Origin: Hymenobacter norwichensis DSM 15439
GTDB taxonomy: Bacteria; Bacteroidota; Bacteroidia; Cytophagales; Hymenobacteraceae
Length of the DNA stretch: 64,000 nt
Reading direction: 5' to 3'
Assembly: GCF_000420705.1 (NCBI RefSeq)
Contig: NZ_ATVL01000007.1
Coordinates: 372,001 to 436,000 of the forward strand
This document shows positions 52,028-60,142 of this stretch, piece after piece (position 1 is the first letter of the stretch; every line of letters begins with the position of its first letter). The notes below the pieces were generated by a model. The model had not been told where the DNA came from. It ran no database searches and was given only the letters and a program-made list of their open reading frames with translations. The position numbers and the translations under genes are program-made.

Positions 52028-52960
52028 ATGGAGCGCAGAACATTAGGGAAAACAGGCATGGAAGTTTCCTGCCTAAGCTTAGGAGCCTCTTCGTTGGGCG
52101 GCGTTTTCCACGACATCAACGAGCAACAAGGCATTGAAACGGTTTGCGCGGCCGTCGAAAACGGCATCAACTTCATTGATGTATCGCCCTACTATGGCTT
52201 CCTGAAGGCCGAAACGGTGCTGGGCAAGGCACTGCAACAGCTGCCGCGCGACCAATACTACCTGTCTACCAAAGTGGGCCGCTACGGTGAAAACGGGGTG
52301 AAAAGCTGGGACTACAGCGGGGCGCGCGCCGTGCAAAGCGTAGAGGAAAGCCTATCCCGGCTGCACCTTGACTACATCGACCTGATCAACGTGCACGACA
52401 TCGAGTTCAGCGACTTGGACCAAGTAATTAACGAGACGCTGCCGGCCTTACAGTCGATGAAGGCGGCTGGGGTGGTGGGGCACGTGGGCATTACGGGGCT
52501 GCCGCTGGAGCAACTGCGCTACGTAATCGAGCGGGTGCCGCCCGGCACCGTGGAAACCGTGCTATCCTTCTGCCACTATTGCCTCAACGATACGGCCCTG
52601 AAAGACTACGTGCCATTTTTCGAGGCCAAGGGGATAGGTGTCATCAACGCCTCGCCGCTGGCCATGGGCATGCTCTCAGAACGGGGGGCGCCCGCCTGGC
52701 ACCCGGCCTCCGAGCAGGTGCAGGAGCACGCCCGGCAGGCGGCGGCTTTCTGCAAACGCCAGGGGTATCCCATTGAGAAGCTCGCCGTGCAGTTCTCGGT
52801 CAGCCACCCAGGTATCGCCACCACGCTGGTCAGCACGGCCACGCCCGACAACATTTTACGCAATATCCGATGGGCTACTGAGCCCCTCGACGCGGCGCTG
52901 CTACAGGAGGTGCAGCAGATTTTGCAGCCAGTGCTCAACGAAACTTGGGAAAACTCGTGA
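52028..52960 (+). CDS. aldo/keto reductase, L-galactose/L-fucose dehydrogenase-like
   Basis: 310 residues of (beta/alpha)8 aldo/keto reductase fold. The catalytic tetrad is D51, Y56, K82 and H123 (FIDVSPYYG; STKVGRY; NVHDIEF). Stretches such as GITGLPLEQLRYVIERVPPGTVE, SFCHYCLND and INASPLAMGMLSERGAPAWHPAS closely match plant L-galactose dehydrogenase and bacterial L-fucose dehydrogenase. It likely oxidises a 6-deoxy or L-sugar at C1 to the lactone with NAD(P). It is first in a three-gene run under the LacI-controlled promoter. The start ATG at 52028 leads straight into the conserved MERRTLGKTG. Confidence 0.9.
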   Translation: MERRTLGKTGMEVSCLSLGASSLGGVFHDINEQQGIETVCAAVENGINFIDVSPYYGFLKAETVLGKALQQLPRDQYYLSTKVGRYGENGVKSWDYSGARAVQSVEESLSRLHLDYIDLINVHDIEFSDLDQVINETLPALQSMKAAGVVGHVGITGLPLEQLRYVIERVPPGTVETVLSFCHYCLNDTALKDYVPFFEAKGIGVINASPLAMGMLSERGAPAWHPASEQVQEHARQAAAFCKRQGYPIEKLAVQFSVSHPGIATTLVSTATPDNILRNIRWATEPLDAALLQEVQQILQPVLNETWENS

Positions 52961-53007
52961 CGTAGCGGTGCAGTACCTTGCCTTCCCAACCGCAAATTCC
53001 TACCACC

Positions 53008-53835
53008 ATGAAGATTGACGCCCACCAGCATTTCTGGCAGTACGAGCCCGTGCGCGACGCCTGGATCAACCAGGAAATGGCCGCTATTCAACGCGACTTT
53101 TTGCCTACCGACTTGCAGCCGGTGCTAGAGCGCAACGGCCTGGACGGCTGCGTGGTAGTGCAGTCCGACCAGTCGGAAGCGGAAAACGAATTTCAACTAG
53201 CCAATGCCGCGCAGCACAGCTTCATCAAAGGCGTAGTGGGCTGGGTGGATTTGCAAGCCGAAAACGTAGCGGAGCGGTTGGGCTATTACCGCCAGTTCGA
53301 GAAGCTGAAGGGCTTCCGGCACGTGTTGCAGGGCGAGGCCAACCGCGCCCTCATGCTGACGCCCAACTTTCGGCGTGGCATTGCGGCGCTGGAATCACTG
53401 AACTTCACCTACGATTTGCTGATATTCCCCGACCAGTTGGGGTATTCTCAGGAACTGGTAGCGGCGTTTCCCAATCAGCGCTTCGTACTCGACCACATTG
53501 CTAAGCCCGACATCAAAGCCCAGCAAATCGACAAATGGGCCGCCGACCTCAAAGCCTTGGCCGCCCACGAAAACGTGTGGTGCAAAGTGTCGGGCATGGT
53601 GACGGAAGCCCGCTGGCAAGCTTGGCAGTCCTGCGACTTCCGGCCCTACCTAGATACAGTGTTCGAGGCGTTTGGAACCAGCCGGGTAATGTTCGGCTCC
53701 GACTGGCCGGTGTGCGAAGTAGCCGGCGGCTACGATGCCGTAGTAGGATTGGTGCAGGAGTACCTGACCAGTTTCTCGGCGCCCGAACAGGCGCTGTTCT
53801 GGGGCGACACGGCCACCGCTTTTTATTCGCTTTAA
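53008..53835 (+). CDS. amidohydrolase, L-fuconolactonase/L-rhamnonolactonase-like (COG3618)
   Basis: 275 residues from ATG 53008. MKIDAHQHFW carries the metal/catalytic His pair (H6, H8). LKGFRHVLQGE, FVLDHIAKPDI and MFGSDWPVCEVAGGY are hallmarks of the COG3618 amidohydrolase branch that hydrolyses sugar lactones. It would open the lactone made by the aldo/keto reductase 47 bp upstream, giving L-fuconate or L-galactonate. It is cytoplasmic. A TTG-led extension from 52978 adds ten unlikely residues. Confidence 0.9.
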   Translation: MKIDAHQHFWQYEPVRDAWINQEMAAIQRDFLPTDLQPVLERNGLDGCVVVQSDQSEAENEFQLANAAQHSFIKGVVGWVDLQAENVAERLGYYRQFEKLKGFRHVLQGEANRALMLTPNFRRGIAALESLNFTYDLLIFPDQLGYSQELVAAFPNQRFVLDHIAKPDIKAQQIDKWAADLKALAAHENVWCKVSGMVTEARWQAWQSCDFRPYLDTVFEAFGTSRVMFGSDWPVCEVAGGYDAVVGLVQEYLTSFSAPEQALFWGDTATAFYSL

Positions 53836-53843
53836 GTTGCTGG

Positions 53844-53929
53844 TTGGTTGCGGCTAGTTGATTATTAGCTTGATTTAGAAAGCCAAGAAGCTGGGTCTAA
53901 CATGCTAACAGTCAACTAGCCGCAACCAA
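53844..53929. repeat. intergenic imperfect inverted repeat (site C)
   Basis: Perfect 18-bp core (TTGGTTGCGGCTAGTTGA at 53844-53861, complement at 53912-53929) around a 50-base spacer. Arms extend with mismatches on both sides. It lies between two co-directional genes of the sugar locus. Confidence 0.65.
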
Positions 53930-53958
53930 TTAGCCGCCAACAACTATCAACCATCAGA

Positions 53959-54969
53959 ATGAATACTCTCGTTTGTATTGAGCCCGGCCAATTTGCGTAC
54001 GAAAACCGCACCATGCCGGTGGCTGAGGAAGGGCACGCCCTGCTGCGGATTCGGCGCATTGGCATCTGTGGCACCGATTTACATGCCTACGAAGGCACGC
54101 AGCCATTTTTCGCCTACCCGCGGGTACTGGGGCACGAGCTGGCCGGGGAGCTAGCCTCAGAGGTGCCGGGTTTCGAGTTGGGCGAAGCCGTGACGTTTAT
54201 TCCTTACTTCAACTGCGGCGTGTGCATTGCCTGCCGCTCGGGCCTACCTAACTGCTGCACCCAGATAAATGTGTGCGGCGTGCACTCCGATGGCGGTATG
54301 GGTGAGTATCTGTCGGTGCCGGCGTATTCGCTGGTGCACGGACAAGGTCTGAGCTTCGATGAGCTGGCCTTGGTGGAACCCCTGGCTATAGGCGCGCACG
54401 GTGTGCGGCGGGCCGGCGTGAAACCCGGCGAGTACGTGCTGGTAGTAGGCGCAGGACCAATCGGATTGGGCATCATGGAGTTTGCCCGCATTGCCGGTGC
54501 CCACGTCATTGCTCTCGACATCAACGAACAGCGCCTAGCTTTCTGCCAGGACCGGCTGCAAGTGGCGCACACCATCAACGCTCTGGCACCCGACGTGCTG
54601 GAGCAGCTCCGCAGCATCACCAACGGCGATATGCCCACGGTGGTAATCGACGCCACGGGCAGTCTGAAGGCCATTAATAATGGTTTCAGCTATTTGGCGC
54701 ACGGCGGGCGCTACGTGCTGGTGGGCTTGCAGAAAGGCGAGCTGAGCTTCTCGCACCCCGAGTTTCATAAGCGCGAAGCCACGCTCATGAGCAGCCGCAA
54801 CGCCACCCGTCAGGATTTCGAGCACGTTATTGCTTCCATGAAAGCCGGACTGGTGCAGCCTACCACGTACATCACGCACCGCGTGCCGTTTGGGGAGGTG
54901 CAGCAGGAGTTTGCCAGCTGGCTCAACCCGGCCACCGGCGTCATCAAGGCTATGGTGGAGTTGAGCTAG
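53959..54969 (+). CDS. zinc-dependent alcohol dehydrogenase of sugar-acid type
   Basis: 336 residues of the medium-chain dehydrogenase family. Catalytic zinc residues lie in GICGTD (C37) and VLGHELAGE. The structural zinc tetrad is CGVCIACRSGLPNC, and the Rossmann motif VVGAGPIGLGIMEFA. The closest functional types are L-galactonate-5-, L-gulonate-5- and L-fuconate-related dehydrogenases, which fits the two genes upstream, but the exact substrate is not readable from sequence. It is separated from the lactonase by the inverted repeat at 53844. No dehydratase, aldolase or transporter gene is adjacent, so the pathway must continue elsewhere. Confidence 0.88.
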   Translation: MNTLVCIEPGQFAYENRTMPVAEEGHALLRIRRIGICGTDLHAYEGTQPFFAYPRVLGHELAGELASEVPGFELGEAVTFIPYFNCGVCIACRSGLPNCCTQINVCGVHSDGGMGEYLSVPAYSLVHGQGLSFDELALVEPLAIGAHGVRRAGVKPGEYVLVVGAGPIGLGIMEFARIAGAHVIALDINEQRLAFCQDRLQVAHTINALAPDVLEQLRSITNGDMPTVVIDATGSLKAINNGFSYLAHGGRYVLVGLQKGELSFSHPEFHKREATLMSSRNATRQDFEHVIASMKAGLVQPTTYITHRVPFGEVQQEFASWLNPATGVIKAMVELS

Positions 54970-55051
54970 CAGCTCGTTGGCTCACGGCTGAGTGTGTTGG
55001 CGAGGCACGCGGCAACCAGTGAAATTTCTCGTTGGAAGCACTGAAAACCGC

Positions 55052-55059
55052 TACTTTTG
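55052..55059 (+). promoter_or_regulatory. -7 box of mtgA promoter
   Basis: TACTTTTG matches TAnnTTTG, with a TTG 17 bp upstream (55032-55034). It overlaps the TTG at 55057, ruling that codon out as a start. Confidence 0.6.
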
Positions 55060-55113
55060 CCGCTCCCGTGGCTGTTTCGGCCGGGGGCGGCTCTAAGGTA
55101 TTTCGGTTTGGCA

Positions 55114-55857
55114 GTGGATTACAAAAAAGTGCGGCGGCAGACCCAACAGGTGCTGTTGCAAGTGGTAGCGGCGTTGTTTCTGACGTCGGTGGTTTGGGTG
55201 CTCATGTACCGCTGGGTGTCGCCGCCGGCTACTTGGCTGATGCTGGACCGGCGCGCGTATGCGCCGGTAGGCAAAGGCTACTACGGTATTCAGGAAGAGG
55301 ACCGGCGCATCAACTACTACTTCAAAACCCTGGATGAGGTGTCGCCGGAGGTGCCGCTGGCGCTGATTGCCGCCGAAGACCAGCGCTTCTTGCTACACCA
55401 CGGCTTCGATGGTAACGCGCTGTGGAGTGCGGCCAAGTATAACCTGAGCGGTGGTAAGAAGCTGCGCGGCGGCAGTACCATCTCGCAGCAGGTGGCCAAA
55501 AACGTGTTTCTGTGGCAAGGCCGCAGCTACATCCGCAAAGCCGCCGAGGCGTATTTTACGGTGCTCATTGAGCTGCTCTGGGACAAGCAGCGCATCATGG
55601 AAATGTACTTAAGCGTGGCCGAAATGGGCGACTGTACCTTTGGCGTAGAAGCCGCCTCCCAGCGGTATTTCCACAAGTCGGCCGATAAGATAACGGCCAA
55701 AGAAGCGGCCTTGCTGGCGGGCGTGCTGCCTAACCCGTTGCGGTTCCGGGCCAGTAACCCTGGGCCACAAGCCCGCGCCAAACAGCAACGGGTATTGCGC
55801 AACATGCGCCGCTTGGGTGGCAAGAAGTACGTGGCAGAGTTAGTAGGAGAGGAATAA
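55114..55857 (+). CDS. mtgA: monofunctional biosynthetic peptidoglycan transglycosylase MtgA
   Basis: 247 residues from a GTG at 55114 (MDYKKVRRQTQQVLLQ). One N-terminal transmembrane helix (VVAALFLTSVVWVLMY) is followed by a GT51 glycosyltransferase domain with the catalytic Glu in LIAAEDQRFLLHHGFD, GGSTISQQVAKNVFL (second motif), ELLWDKQRIMEMYLSVAEMG and EAALLAGVLPNPLRF. It polymerises glycan strands from lipid II in the periplasm. The frame opens at a TTG at 55057, but that codon is inside the -7 box, so the start must be downstream. GTG 55129 is a further option. Confidence 0.91.
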   Translation: MDYKKVRRQTQQVLLQVVAALFLTSVVWVLMYRWVSPPATWLMLDRRAYAPVGKGYYGIQEEDRRINYYFKTLDEVSPEVPLALIAAEDQRFLLHHGFDGNALWSAAKYNLSGGKKLRGGSTISQQVAKNVFLWQGRSYIRKAAEAYFTVLIELLWDKQRIMEMYLSVAEMGDCTFGVEAASQRYFHKSADKITAKEAALLAGVLPNPLRFRASNPGPQARAKQQRVLRNMRRLGGKKYVAELVGEE

Positions 55858-55938
55858 TTGCCGCTTGATGCGCGGAAGTTGGAATGCCAGTTACTGGAAC
55901 ACTGGTTCTGCTAGTAGCCACACCGTATCTTGAGCGGC

Positions 55939-56391
55939 ATGAAAGCTTTCCTTGCAGCCTCCACATTGGCACTACTTGCCGCCTGTACTTCCGCGCCGGC
56001 CACTAGTGCCACTGAAACGCCGGCCGAAACGCGCCGCGCCATCATTCAACTGCTGACCACCCAAACTGCCGCCTGGAACCGCGGCGACGTAGCCAACTTC
56101 ATGAAGGGCTATTGGGAGTCAGACTCGTTGGTGTTTATTGGCAAGAGCGGCCTCACCTATGGCTGGCAGCCCACCCTCGACAACTACCGCCGCAGCTACC
56201 CCAACCCCGCCGCTATGGGCCAGCTCCGCTTTGCCAACCTGCGCGTTACGCCCGATGGCCCCGATGCAGCCCACGTAGTAGGGCAGTGGCACCTCACCCG
56301 CCCCGGACTCGGCGACTTACAGGGCCAATACTTGCTGGTGATGCGCCGCCTCAACGGCCAGTGGGTTATCGTAGCCGACCACTCCAGCTAA
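55939..56391 (+). CDS. lipoprotein with SnoaL/DUF4440-like (NTF2-fold) domain
   Basis: 150 residues from ATG 55939. The lipoprotein signal MKAFLAASTLALLAAC has lipobox LAAC (C16). The domain of about 115 residues shows AAWNRGDVANFMKGYWESDSLVFIG, YGWQPTLDNYRRSYPNPAAMG and GQWVIVADHSS, the pattern of DUF4440/SnoaL-like NTF2-fold proteins. Many are enzymes with small ligands and others are ligand-binding; here it is periplasmic or outer-membrane-attached with unknown role. It is followed by the inverted repeat shared with the opposing App1-type gene. Confidence 0.82.
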   Translation: MKAFLAASTLALLAACTSAPATSATETPAETRRAIIQLLTTQTAAWNRGDVANFMKGYWESDSLVFIGKSGLTYGWQPTLDNYRRSYPNPAAMGQLRFANLRVTPDGPDAAHVVGQWHLTRPGLGDLQGQYLLVMRRLNGQWVIVADHSS

Positions 56392-56392
56392 A

Positions 56393-56494
56393 GGTGAAAT
56401 TGTGTAGTAGTGAGATGGTGAGTTTGATGTTTTAGCTGCGCAAATAGTGCAAGCCTAACATCAAACTCACCATCTCACCATTACACAATTTCAC
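56393..56494. repeat. long intergenic inverted repeat (site A)
   Basis: Arms of about 39 bp (56393-56431 and 56456-56494) match at roughly 36 positions around a 24-base loop containing GCGCAAATAGTGC. It lies between convergent stops. It shares words GTGAAATT and TGGTGAGTTTG and the loop core GCGCAAA with the repeat at 60063-60130. Confidence 0.75.
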
Positions 56495-56497
56495 CGC

Positions 56498-57679
56498 TTA
56501 TTCCATTACGGGCTTGCCGGTGCCTTCATCGTCGGTGCTGCCGTCGGTGTCGGCGGCTTCGTCTTTCTGCTTCTCGGTTTGCACGGCCGGAAGGGCTTCC
56601 TGATGAATCAGACCAATGCTAGCGGCGTGTTCGGCGGCTTGCACGGTGTCTTGTACCAGCAGCATTTCCACTTTGTCGTTGCGCAGTTCTTCGCTTACGC
56701 CCTCCACCATCGTGGCCCGGTCGGCCCGGAAAATATCACGGATATAGATGGCTAGGATGCGGCCGGGGTGGCGGCGCACTACCTCGCGGTAGATGTTGGC
56801 GTCTTCTTGGCCCGAGTCGCCGATGAGTACAAAGTTGAGCTTCGGATAGGTCAACAACAGGTTGTCGATTTCCTTGAGCTTATGGCCATGGTGGGCCGTT
56901 TGGTGGCCGGGTTTCTTGCTACCGATACCAAAGTCGCGCAGCAAGAGTGGGCCGGGTGGTATCTTATTTAGGGCTAGAAAGTCTTCCAGTAAATCGTACA
57001 GGTTCCAAGGCGAGCTGCTCACGTAGAAAAACGGGTTGTTACGCTTGCCGTTGCGGCCCAGCTGCAAGGCCCGGTAAAACTCGGCCACGCCCTTGAACGG
57101 CAGCCGCGAATGGGCATTGCGCACCAGCACAATGCGGGCCATGCGCAACAGATTGGTAGACGAGGTTTGAATCACTGTGTCGTCGAGGTCGGAAATGATA
57201 CCGTACTCGGCGTCGTCGGGGGGGATGAGCACGGGAGCAGCCGCCCGTAGGTTGGGCGGCGCGCTGAACGGGTGCGGCACCTTCTCCAGCAGTACTTCCA
57301 CCGGATACCACATAAAATCAACCGGCTCGGGTAACACCTTGGGGGCCATATTCAGGGTGAAGTAGCCTTCGTCGTCGGTGACTATCGGGTGGTCTACGCC
57401 CTCGGCATCCTGCACCCGCATTTGGGCGCCGCTGATTTCGTTGCTCTCGAAACGGCGGTACATATTTAGCAGGTTGTGGAAGCGCGAATCTCCTTCGCCG
57501 GGCTCACCAATACCTTTATCGGTGAGCAGGCGGCCTTTTACGTAAAGGCGGTCGGGGGTGCCGTAGCTGCGGTAGGGCACAATCTGGAGTGGGTGCAGCA
57601 GCCCCAGGCGGGCGCGGGTGCGGGTCAAGAATTCGTCGGCGCGGTCGGCTAAGTCGCCAATCTTGTTGAGTATAGACAT
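56498..57679 (-). CDS. App1-family (DUF2183) phosphatase-like protein
   Basis: 393 residues. The catalytic domain has the HAD-type motif DLDDTVI at 164-170, then VSSSPWNLYDLLEDFL, LLLRDFGIGSKKPGHQTAHHGHKL and FVLIGDSGQEDANIYREV. This matches the App1 / DUF2183 family, whose yeast member is a phosphatidate phosphatase. An N-terminal Ig-like region (about 40-120) precedes it. The acidic, low-complexity C-terminus (EADTDGSTDDEGTGK) is unusual. No signal peptide is evident, so a cytoplasmic or membrane-surface role in lipid phosphate turnover is likely. Confidence 0.88.
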   Translation of the reverse strand: MSILNKIGDLADRADEFLTRTRARLGLLHPLQIVPYRSYGTPDRLYVKGRLLTDKGIGEPGEGDSRFHNLLNMYRRFESNEISGAQMRVQDAEGVDHPIVTDDEGYFTLNMAPKVLPEPVDFMWYPVEVLLEKVPHPFSAPPNLRAAAPVLIPPDDAEYGIISDLDDTVIQTSSTNLLRMARIVLVRNAHSRLPFKGVAEFYRALQLGRNGKRNNPFFYVSSSPWNLYDLLEDFLALNKIPPGPLLLRDFGIGSKKPGHQTAHHGHKLKEIDNLLLTYPKLNFVLIGDSGQEDANIYREVVRRHPGRILAIYIRDIFRADRATMVEGVSEELRNDKVEMLLVQDTVQAAEHAASIGLIHQEALPAVQTEKQKDEAADTDGSTDDEGTGKPVME

Positions 57680-57727
57680 ACCGGCAAGTACGCGGGAGAG
57701 CAGAATTTGATACCCTCCTGCATAGAA

Positions 57728-57755
57728 AAGGTCAGCTGCTTATGCAGCTGACCTT
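57728..57755 (-). terminator. terminator of the second M48 protease gene
   Basis: AAGGTCAGCTGC pairs perfectly with GCAGCTGACCTT around a 4-base loop, followed by TTTTC on the minus strand. A second hairpin (57780-57809, GTTGCTGGG with CCCAGCAAC) lies just after the gene. Confidence 0.8.
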
Positions 57756-57814
57756 GCCGGATACTACAACCAGGAGCCTGTTGCTGGGCACTCAGTGCTA
57801 CCCAGCAACTGCTG

Positions 57815-58627
57815 TTAGATAATGCGCTTTAGCTCGTTGAAGTTGTCGTTGGAGCTAGTGCGCTGCCGACAGTTCAGTTCAGTAGCTTTCGTCTGGATGG
57901 CTTGTACACGGGAGCCTGGGTCGGGGTGGGTACTCAGAAAAACAGGTGGGTTGTTTTGGGATTGGGTCTGGGCCTTAATAAAGAAGCCAGCTGCTCCGTC
58001 GCAAGCGTAGGTGGTTTTATTGAGGTAGATAACGGAATACTGGTCGGCCTCCTGTTCAAAGTCGCGGCTGAATTTCAACTGGCCCAGGTTAGCAGCTAAG
58101 TTCACCAACTGCCCTGGATTGTCGCCTACTACCAAGCTGAGCAACAAACTGATGCCATACTGCTGCTGAAGCTGACGCGAAGTGTGGCGCCGGTCAGCAT
58201 GGGCAATTTCGTGGCCCAATACGCCGGCTAATTGGTCTTCGGTTTCCAGAAACTTAATCAAACCCGAAAACACGTAAATATGGCCGCCGGGCGTAGCAAA
58301 CGCATTCTGGGTGGCGTCGTCCTTGATGATTTTTACGTCCCACGGGAAGTCGTTGCGGTACTGCAACTCACCCGAGTTCAGTACTTTATTCACTACGCCG
58401 TCCAGCAAGGTGTAGGCCCGCTGGTTGGCAGCAGTGCTGCGTTCCAGCAGCTGACCTTTAGCGCGGTACGTCGAGTCGGTTTGGGCAGCCACCTGCTCGC
58501 CTAAGGCTTTATCGTCCTCAATGGAAAACAGAACCGGGTTGCCGTTATCATCGGTGCAGGCAGCAGTGCTTCCGAGGGTAGCTGCCAACGATAAAAAGAG
58601 TAGAGGCTTGAGAGAAAAAAGGCGCAT
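57815..58627 (-). CDS. M48-family lipoprotein metalloprotease
   Basis: 270 residues from ATG 58627. The lipoprotein signal MRLFSLKPLLFLSLAATLGSTAAC has lipobox TAAC (C24). The zincin domain has HEIAH with ADRRHTSRQL after it, AFATPGGHIYVFSGLI before it, and the third-ligand Glu in FSRDFEQEADQYSV. FLSTHPDPGSRVQAI is the C-terminal signature. It is predicted to be lipid-anchored and periplasmic. It is only distantly similar to the M48 at 46730 and probably has a separate client set. A frame reaching 58705 would add a Phe/His-rich leader and is unlikely. Confidence 0.9.
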   Translation of the reverse strand: MRLFSLKPLLFLSLAATLGSTAACTDDNGNPVLFSIEDDKALGEQVAAQTDSTYRAKGQLLERSTAANQRAYTLLDGVVNKVLNSGELQYRNDFPWDVKIIKDDATQNAFATPGGHIYVFSGLIKFLETEDQLAGVLGHEIAHADRRHTSRQLQQQYGISLLLSLVVGDNPGQLVNLAANLGQLKFSRDFEQEADQYSVIYLNKTTYACDGAAGFFIKAQTQSQNNPPVFLSTHPDPGSRVQAIQTKATELNCRQRTSSNDNFNELKRII

Positions 58628-58933
58628 TAGCTGATAATAATTGAAGAAAAAACAGTTGACTGCACTGAACAAGGGAAAATGATGCCAGAAATGCCGATAC
58701 GGCACCAGAACCCTTCATGTTGCCGGCTGAGCGCCGCTGCTGATAGAGAGCAGAAAATCAGCTAGAAAAATTTGCAGGCAAGCACAACGCTGCTGCTACT
58801 CATCTACCAGTATTGAAATAGAGCAAAGCAAGCGTCAAACGACAAAGACCTTTCCGCAGTATCTGCCGTACACGAAATTCCGGCTGGCTCCGCTATAGCA
58901 GTTGGTATCCTTTTTCGTAATTCCTGCATCCTC

Positions 58934-60058
58934 ATGCCTACTGAAACCCACCCGCGCACTAAAACCAAAAAGAAGCGTCTAGCGCCCTTGCCCGATTCGC
59001 ACGAACTCTATAAAGATCCTGCCCGACAAGCCGAACTGGCGGGCCTACGCTACCGTACTGATAACAAACCCGCCATTACGCGCACGCCCGGCCCCGATGG
59101 GGCGTTTAGCTACCACACGGCCAAGGGTGAACTGATTACCGACCCCAAAGTGCTGGACCGGATTCATAGCTACGTAATTCCGCCAGCCTGGACCGACGTG
59201 TGGATTTCCGATTCGCCGACCAGCCACTTGCAGGTAACCGGGCGCGATGCTAAGGGCCGCAAGCAGTACCGCTACCACGCCGCCTGGGACCAAGCGCGCA
59301 GCCTTACCAAGTTCAGCCGGCTGCGGGCTTTCGGCGAAAAGCTAGCCGATTTGCGCCAACAGATGCAGAAGGATTTAAGCCGCCCGCAGCTCGATAAAAC
59401 CAAGGTAATAGCCCTGGTACTTACGCTTATGGACCGGTCATATATCCGTATTGGTAACAAGGAATACGCCAAAGAAAACAAAACCTACGGCCTAACCACC
59501 ATGCGCGACAAGCACGTGCAAGTGAGTGGGTCTGATGTGCGGTTTGCTTTCGTGGGCAAAAAAGGTGTACCCCACGACCTCACGCTACACGACCGAAAAC
59601 TGGCCAAGCTGGTGCAGAAGTGCAAGGAAATTCCGGGCCAGCATCTGTTCCAGTATTATGCTTCCGACGGGCACCGCGCCGAACTGGAATCAGGCGATGT
59701 GAACGAGTATTTGCAGCAAACAACGGGTATGGCGCTGTCGGCCAAGGATTTCCGCACTTGGGGCGGCACCGTGAAGATGGTGGAGTGCCTAGAAGCTGTT
59801 ATAAACGAGGAACCAGAATTCCCAAAGCCCAAAACCCTGAAACGGGCATTGAAAGATGTGGCGCACGAACTGGGCAACACGCCTACCGTCTGCTCGAAGT
59901 ATTACATCCACCCGCAGGTAGTTGAGTTGTTCAACTCCGATAAGCTCATCGACTACCTGCGCCGCCACGATGCCGACCCCGCTAAAAACGACCTGCTTAC
60001 CCCCACCGAACACATGGTGCTGGATATGCTAGCCGAGTTGGAGATGGTGAAGTGGTGA
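58934..60058 (+). CDS. DNA topoisomerase IB
   Basis: 374 residues, within the usual range for bacterial/poxvirus-type topoisomerase IB. The N-terminal beta domain has IPPAWTDVWIS and the GRDAKGRKQYRYH segment. Catalytic residues are visible: R168 in MDRSYIRIGN, K in the GLTTMRDKHV loop, R274 in KDFRTWGGT and the nucleophilic Tyr in SKYYIHP (Y324, or Y323). It relaxes positive and negative supercoils through a 3'-phosphotyrosine. It is cytoplasmic, with a basic N-terminal tail (KTKKKR). The stop lies at the edge of the inverted repeat at 60063. Confidence 0.94.
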   Translation: MPTETHPRTKTKKKRLAPLPDSHELYKDPARQAELAGLRYRTDNKPAITRTPGPDGAFSYHTAKGELITDPKVLDRIHSYVIPPAWTDVWISDSPTSHLQVTGRDAKGRKQYRYHAAWDQARSLTKFSRLRAFGEKLADLRQQMQKDLSRPQLDKTKVIALVLTLMDRSYIRIGNKEYAKENKTYGLTTMRDKHVQVSGSDVRFAFVGKKGVPHDLTLHDRKLAKLVQKCKEIPGQHLFQYYASDGHRAELESGDVNEYLQQTTGMALSAKDFRTWGGTVKMVECLEAVINEEPEFPKPKTLKRALKDVAHELGNTPTVCSKYYIHPQVVELFNSDKLIDYLRRHDADPAKNDLLTPTEHMVLDMLAELEMVKW

Positions 60059-60062
60059 GTTG

Positions 60063-60130
60063 TGAAGTGGTGAGTTTGCTATTATACATAGCGCAAACGG
60101 CGCGAACTGAATAGCAAACTCACCACTTCA
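60063..60130. repeat. long intergenic inverted repeat (site B)
   Basis: Perfect 21-bp arms (60063-60083 and 60110-60130) around a 26-base loop with an inner GCGC-AAACG-GCGC hairpin. The right arm continues into GTGAAATTATG-type sequence shared with site A. It lies between the convergent topoisomerase IB and kinase-like genes. Confidence 0.75.
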
Positions 60131-60142
60131 TAATTTCACTAC

